Positions 58,803-64,000 of a stretch of DNA of 64,000 bases are shown piece by piece. This stretch comes from Sphagnum magellanicum (lineage: Eukaryota > Streptophyta > Sphagnopsida > Sphagnales > Sphagnaceae): NCBI GenBank assembly GCA_021904315.1, contig CM038918.1:13345349-13409348 (forward strand). Reading direction: 5' to 3'. The notes beneath the pieces are model-generated. The model searched no databases, had not been told where the DNA came from, and saw nothing but the letters and a program-made list of their open reading frames with translations. Position 1 is the stretch's first letter; each line of letters opens with the position of its first letter. The translations under genes and the position numbers were made by a program.

Positions 58803-61800
58803 AAATATGTAGTTCATGATTTAAATCCCACTTGCAATTCCAATAATCCAAACTTGACCATCATTTTTTTTCATGGGGTTGCTTTTGGCACAAATGATGA
58901 ATGGAAGGAAACATGGACAACACGCCCCACCAACAATAGACAAGAGTGCATATGTTGGCCAGAAAAATGGTTACCAGAAGACTTGAACATCAATGTTCGA
59001 ATTTTATCATTGTCCTATGATTCTAACATTGTGACTAGTGTTCACAATGATGTGACTGAAATTGGCAAAAACCTTATTCAAAGTTTCATTAGAAATTCAA
59101 GGTGCGATAATCTTCTTTATTTATGGACACATTTATTACTTCTCCTTGTGTACATTAAAGATAATTGTTTACATCTTTAGAATTTTTAAAATGTATTACA
59201 TGTAATAATTGTTCAGGTGTGCTAGTATTGTGAGACACATTAACAAGTTTCAATTTTATTTGAATTGTTAGCTTCATGTAGGAGAACATAAAATGGGGCT
59301 TGAATGCAAATGTTCTTATTTGAGGATAATAGCAAAATCTATGTTCATATTATAAGTTCATGGTACAAGTAGTTTGGTTTTGATGGCAATTTTTAGTTTG
59401 CATTTTTTGAAGCTTTATTTTTGGTAATGCAATTGAATTGAATTGAATTAATACATGCGTAGAAAATTTGCATCCATTTCATTGCAAAAAAAAAATTCAA
59501 AAAAATTCAAAAAAATGTATATCTTTCTTATTTTTTAAAAAAATCATTAATTTCAATGGTATTTCCAAGGTACCACATAGAAGATGAGTTGTATGTTAAC
59601 ACAAGGATGTAGACACCTACATATTTGTACATAATAATTGTTTTACCAAAACATGGTTGTCACAATTTTTAAGTAAATTAATGGAGTCAATAAATGAAAA
59701 ATGACAAATGACAAGTAAATCAATTAGGAATTTATGGCTTTGGTCATGTGTGAATTGGAAAAATTGCCCCAAGTATAGTAGGATAAATTTGTACATGCCA
59801 ATATAATGTTGATAATGGAATTTTGGTGCATTGTTGGATATTTTGTAGTTATCAATCTCTTTGGGATGGACCGTTGGCATTAGTTGCTTATAGTTTTGGA
59901 GGTCTTGTACTCAAAAGCTTGGTGGTTGAAGCTCACAAACATGTACATCAAAGGCTAAGAAATAATTTGGATGATGAAATACACAAATGTTGTGAGACAT
60001 TTTTAAACAATGTTAAAGGTGTAGTATTTTATGGTGTACCACATGCTGGTGGTACCCGATATTTATCAAATTATTTCATTTGGCAACATCAACAAATCAA
60101 CACATTGAGCAAATGTGCAACCCAATCTAGTTTTTCTAGAAATTTAAAATCTTTCAACCCACAAATGGAACAACTTTCAACGGATTTTAAAAATGTTATT
60201 CATGAAGACCTCAACATTTATGCATTTGGCGAAGGATTACCACTCGACAAAAAATGGGTAAGATTTTCATTTCACGACATTGAAAATTATTTAACTAGGT
60301 TCATTAGTTGAACATTTTTTGTATTGTCAAAACTTGTGTGGGATCACGTATTCAATACTTTTGAATATATTAATGTGGTGAATGGGTCATGTGTTTTATG
60401 AACTTTGTTTCATGAATTACTATTGATGGAAAGGAAATTTGATCAATTTCAAACATTAGGAAATAGGTTTTAAAATTTCCGTTCATTAAATCAATTCCAT
60501 ATAAATATTTGTAAGGAAAATCATATCATCATTAAAACATATAAGATTAATGAGACTAAAAACCAATAATTTTGTGACGTATTTATATAATTTGCTTCCC
60601 AAAGGGTTGAAGGAAATTAATTTACACAAAATATTTCATTCTTATTCAAACATTAATAATTATTAAGCTATAGTTTTCGCCCCCATTTGGAATTACTAAG
60701 TTATTTATAAGTTAAAGCATAAGTCAATAAACAAGTCAATGAGTTCCATGAACTTAATCTTTTGCCCACGCAGGGAATTTTGGTGCCATATGCCTCAGCT
60801 ATTCAATTGTCAAACAACAACCATTACAAAATCGAGGATGCTAATCACTTGACAATTTGCAAGCCACCAAACAAAGATCATCCAAGCTATTTTTTATTAT
60901 TAAAATGTTTGAAAATATGTATGGAGGTAAAAACATCCAATCTAAACCTTTTGATTTCATATATGTTCATGTAATTTGATACACATTAGGTTATAGCACA
61001 CTTGATGTGTATCGCATATGGAATGTCATGTATATTGGTTATCAAATAAGAAATATAAAATATAAATGACCTATATTTTGTGAATTTTGACAGAAAAATA
61101 TATTACTTCCACCTTTGCCATGTCATGAGGTGGCGTTGATTGACAAAGCAAAAGACATACACATTTTGTTACAAAAGGAACCTATTGTTGGTTTGGTTGG
61201 AATGGGTGGGATTGGGAAGACCACTTTGAGCAAGAAATTTTATCATTTGTTCCACAATCAATATGACAAATCTAGTTTTTTGGAGGACGTGAAATCAAAG
61301 GACAATATCAATGATGTCGTAAAACAACTCCTACGTGATTTGTGTGGAAAAAGGTTATGCAAGGATGAAAATGTGAATAAAGAAGACCTTGACAAAATTA
61401 GGCAATGTATGATATCGAAGAAAGTGTTAGTGGTGGTGGATGATGTTGGTAAAGCAGAGAACCTTACATCCTTGCACTTTCTCATTAATAAAGATACCAA
61501 GAATGCAACTTTTAAAAGTAAAGTACTTGTGAATTGTCGAAATTGGCAAAATTTGAAATCTCATGTAAGTGAGGATGGAAAAGTGGTCATGAAATCTTTA
61601 GAGGAAGAACAAGCAAAGGAACTCTTTATGTTCCATGCATTTGGCAATGCAAACCATGTTCCAACAAAGGATTTCAAAGATATATGTATGAAGATTATAA
61701 AAGCTTGTGGGGGGCTCCCTTTAAGTCTTAAAGTATTGGGTTCTTTTTTGTGCAATACTAAACAATTAGAAATATGGGAAGGTGCACTAAGCAAATTGAA

Positions 61801-64000
61801 AAGTGGACAAAGTTTCACCGGGGGCAATGACAATGAAGAGCTTTGGAATAAATTGAGAATTTCTTATGACCACTTGGATAAGCAACATCAAAACATGTTT
61901 TTGGATATTGCTTGTTTTTTAAGTGATTTGAAAATAAATACAATTTGTCGAGTGTGGAGTGGAGATTATTTACACCCAAAGTTTGGATTATTAAATTTAC
62001 AACATAGATCTTTAATCCAAGGGGCAAAAGGTGGAACCTTGTACGTACATGAACAATTACAAAACATGGGTCAAAATATTGCAATGGAACTTCCAATTGT
62101 GAATCGATTTATATGGAAATCAAATGAATCAAATTTCTTGTTACAAAAGGATGAGGTTATTACTATACTATTTCAATCTTATAATTTTATTTTCATCTCC
62201 TCTTTTCTTTTTGATGTCCAAAACCAAATGTTTTAACTTTAAATTTAGAGTTTATAAATACATGTTTTTCTAATAAAAATTGGCATTAAGATGAAATGTT
62301 ATTTTATACTAATCCTTTTGTTTCCGTTTCATGTGATAGGTGGTGGAAAATTTAGAAGGCATCTCATTGAGAAAATGTGTCAATTTGCTTACATTATCCC
62401 AAATCAGTTCAAAGGGATTTCGTAACCTTAGGTTGGTTGACCTAACAGAAGCTTCACCAACTATTGTGGAAAATTGCATCCAAAGGCGAAATTTGAGTAA
62501 TGTAAAGTGGTTGTGCCTCAAAAAATGCACAATCCAAAAGTTGCCAAGTAATTTGTTTTCTTGTTTCCAATTACAAGTACTTGATTTGGCACAATGCCAC
62601 AATTTGAAAAAAATACCTCCATCAATCGGCCAATTGAATGCACTCCAAGAATTTGACTTGGCAGGGTGTGAGAACTTGCAAAAATTGCCTACATCTATTG
62701 GCCAATTGAATGCACTCCAAATGCTTAATTTGAAAGAATGTTCAAATTTGAAAAAACTACCTTCATCTATTGGCCAATTGAATGCACTCCAAGAGCTTGA
62801 TTTGTCTACATGTTCCAATTTGAAAACATTACCTTCATCTATTGGCCAATTAAATGCACTTTCAGAGCTTAATTTGTCCGGGTGTTCCAATTTAAAAAAA
62901 TTACCTTCATCTATTGGCCAATTGAATGCACTCTCACAGCTTCATTTGTCCGGGTGTTCCAATTTAAAAGAATTACCTTCATCTATTGGCCAATTGAATG
63001 CACTCCAAAAGCTTTATTTGAAAAAATGTTCTAACTTGACAGAACTACCTTCATCTATTGGCCAACTGAATGCACTCCAAGAGCTTGATTTGTCCGAATG
63101 TTCCAACTTGAAAGAACTACCTTCATCTATTGGCCAACTGAATGCACTCCAAGAGCTTTATTTGTCCTTGTGTTCCAATTTGAAAGAATTGCCTTCATCT
63201 ATTGGCCAATTGAATGCACTCCAATTTCTTTATTTGAATGAATGTTCTAATTTGAAAGAACTACCTTCATCTATTTGCCAATTGAATTCACTTAAAAAAT
63301 TTTATTTGTGCGAATGTTTTAACTTGAAAGAATTACCTTCATCTATTGGCCAATTGAATGCACTCCAAGAGCTTGATTTGTCCGGGTGTTCCAACTTGAA
63401 AGAATTACCTTCATCTATTCGCCAATTGAATGCACTCCAAAAGTTTTATTTGTGGGATTGTTCCAATTTGAATGAATTACCTTCATTTATTGGCCAATTA
63501 AATGCACTCCAAGAGCTTGATTTGTCCAGGTGTTCCAACTTTAAAGAACTACCTTCATCTATTAACCAATTGAATGCACTTTTAAAGCTTTATTTGTTCG
63601 AATGTTCCAATTTGAAAGAACTTCCTTCATCTATTGGCCAATTGAATGCACTCCAAATGCTTTATTTAAAAGATTGTTCCAATTTGAAAGAATTACCTTC
63701 ATCTATTGGCCAATTAAATGCACTCCAATGGCTTAATTTGAAAAAATGTTCCAACTTGAAAGAACTACCTTCATCTATTGGCCAATTAAATGCACTCCAA
63801 ATGCTTAATTTGAAAAAATGTGCCAACTTGAAAGAACTACCTTCATCTATTGGCCAATTGAATGCACTCTTAGAGCTTGATTTGTCTGGGTGTTCCAATT
63901 TGAAAGAACTACCTTCATCTATTGGCCAATTGAATGCACTCCGATTTTTTTCTTTGAATGAATGTTCTAATTTGAAAGAACTACCTTCATCTATTGGCCA
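58803..64000 (+). CDS. hydrolase-NB-ARC-LRR immune receptor (HNL class), 3' end beyond the window
   Basis: Exons in phase: 58803-59101, 59849-60257, 60774-60926, 61094-62155, and 62340 to the window end; over 1,190 residues. Exons 1-3 of this list encode a SERAC1-like alpha/beta-hydrolase: LTIIFFHGVAFGTNDEW, LSLSYDS, nucleophile elbow AYSFGGLVLKSL, YGVPHAGG, and a His in DANHLTICKPP followed by KDHPSY. The fourth encodes NB-ARC: P-loop GMGGIGKTT (61199), kinase-2 KKVLVVVDDVG (61420), GLPL CGGLPLSLKVLG (61707), FLDIACFLSD (61900) and an MHD-like YVHEQLQNMG (62044). The FLDIACF and DDV forms resemble TIR-type NLRs. The last is LRR. From recalled work the HNL class is known from liverworts. Such receptors act in the cytosol or nucleus as ATP-switched immune sensors. 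Frames are open throughout, so it looks functional. The start exon is uncertain. Confidence 0.9.
62610..64000 (+). repeat. 72-bp tandem array encoding 24-residue LRRs
   Basis: About 19 full units plus a partial one, each exactly 72 bp, with the core ccttcatctattggccaatt and the consensus LNALQELDLSGCSNLKELPS followed by SIGQ. No insertion or deletion breaks the register over 1.39 kb. The array continues past the window edge. It also makes spurious long frames on the minus strand (62309-62890, 63662-63898). Confidence 0.97.

Noticed and set aside
62309-63898. minus-strand frames over the LRR array
   Set aside because: They are mirror frames of the 72-bp repeat; the plus frame has proper splice phase and family motifs.
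62610-64000. CRISPR-like regular repeats
   Set aside because: The 72-bp repeats have no unique spacers and translate into leucine-rich repeats in a plant NLR exon.

Overview
The window is nuclear DNA of a land plant, and probably not a seed plant. The coding genes have plant-type introns with GT/GC-AG ends. The set includes an EFFECTOR OF TRANSCRIPTION gene, a MUR3-like glycosyltransferase, a CHY/RING ubiquitin ligase and, at the right end, an NLR immune receptor whose N-terminal domain is an alpha/beta-hydrolase. From memory, that hydrolase-NLR (HNL) architecture was described from liverworts, which makes a bryophyte or another seed-free plant the best guess. The species cannot be named from the sequence.

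Layout. Positions 1-752 hold the last two exons of a YtqB/MnmM-type SAM methyltransferase. Positions 753-9300 are AT-rich and hold microsatellites, a possible DUF3504/Crypton-like gene remnant and a heavily decayed Ty3/gypsy fossil. Positions 9977-23203 are the gene-dense part: a ten-exon CHY-RING E3 ligase gene (+), an ET-family gene (-), an internally deleted pseudogene copy of the complex I 51-kDa subunit (NDUFV1, +), and a single-exon MUR3-like GT47 gene (-).

Positions about 25140-34745 are a Ty3/gypsy element. Besides gag, protease, RT/RNase H and integrase it carries a cytosine-5 DNA methyltransferase domain between protease and RT, and a C4HC3 PHD finger after integrase. Its leader is unusually rich in CpG. 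I consider this the standout object of the window. The older Ty3 fossil at 3420-6300 has a recognisably related tail.

Positions 34745-57640 are repeat territory: a TIR element, foldback elements, a Ty1/copia fossil, an 818-bp LTR-like block bracketed by 116-bp direct repeats, a mitochondrial-type tRNA-Pro remnant, and three related blocks (A 41400-44876, B 52930-56232, C 56233-57640). The blocks carry the same short ORF of unknown function. They are decorated by several PIF/Harbinger-like MITE families with TTA/TAA target duplications, two of which are proven by a filled/empty site comparison between blocks. Positions 58803-64000 are the HNL gene (hydrolase, NB-ARC, LRR), running off the right edge inside a 72-bp-periodic LRR exon.

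No operon-like organisation exists. The host genes are independent: tRNA modification, ubiquitin ligation, transcription control, cell-wall synthesis and immunity. Exon borders were read by eye from splice consensus, reading phase and family resemblance; no search or alignment was run.
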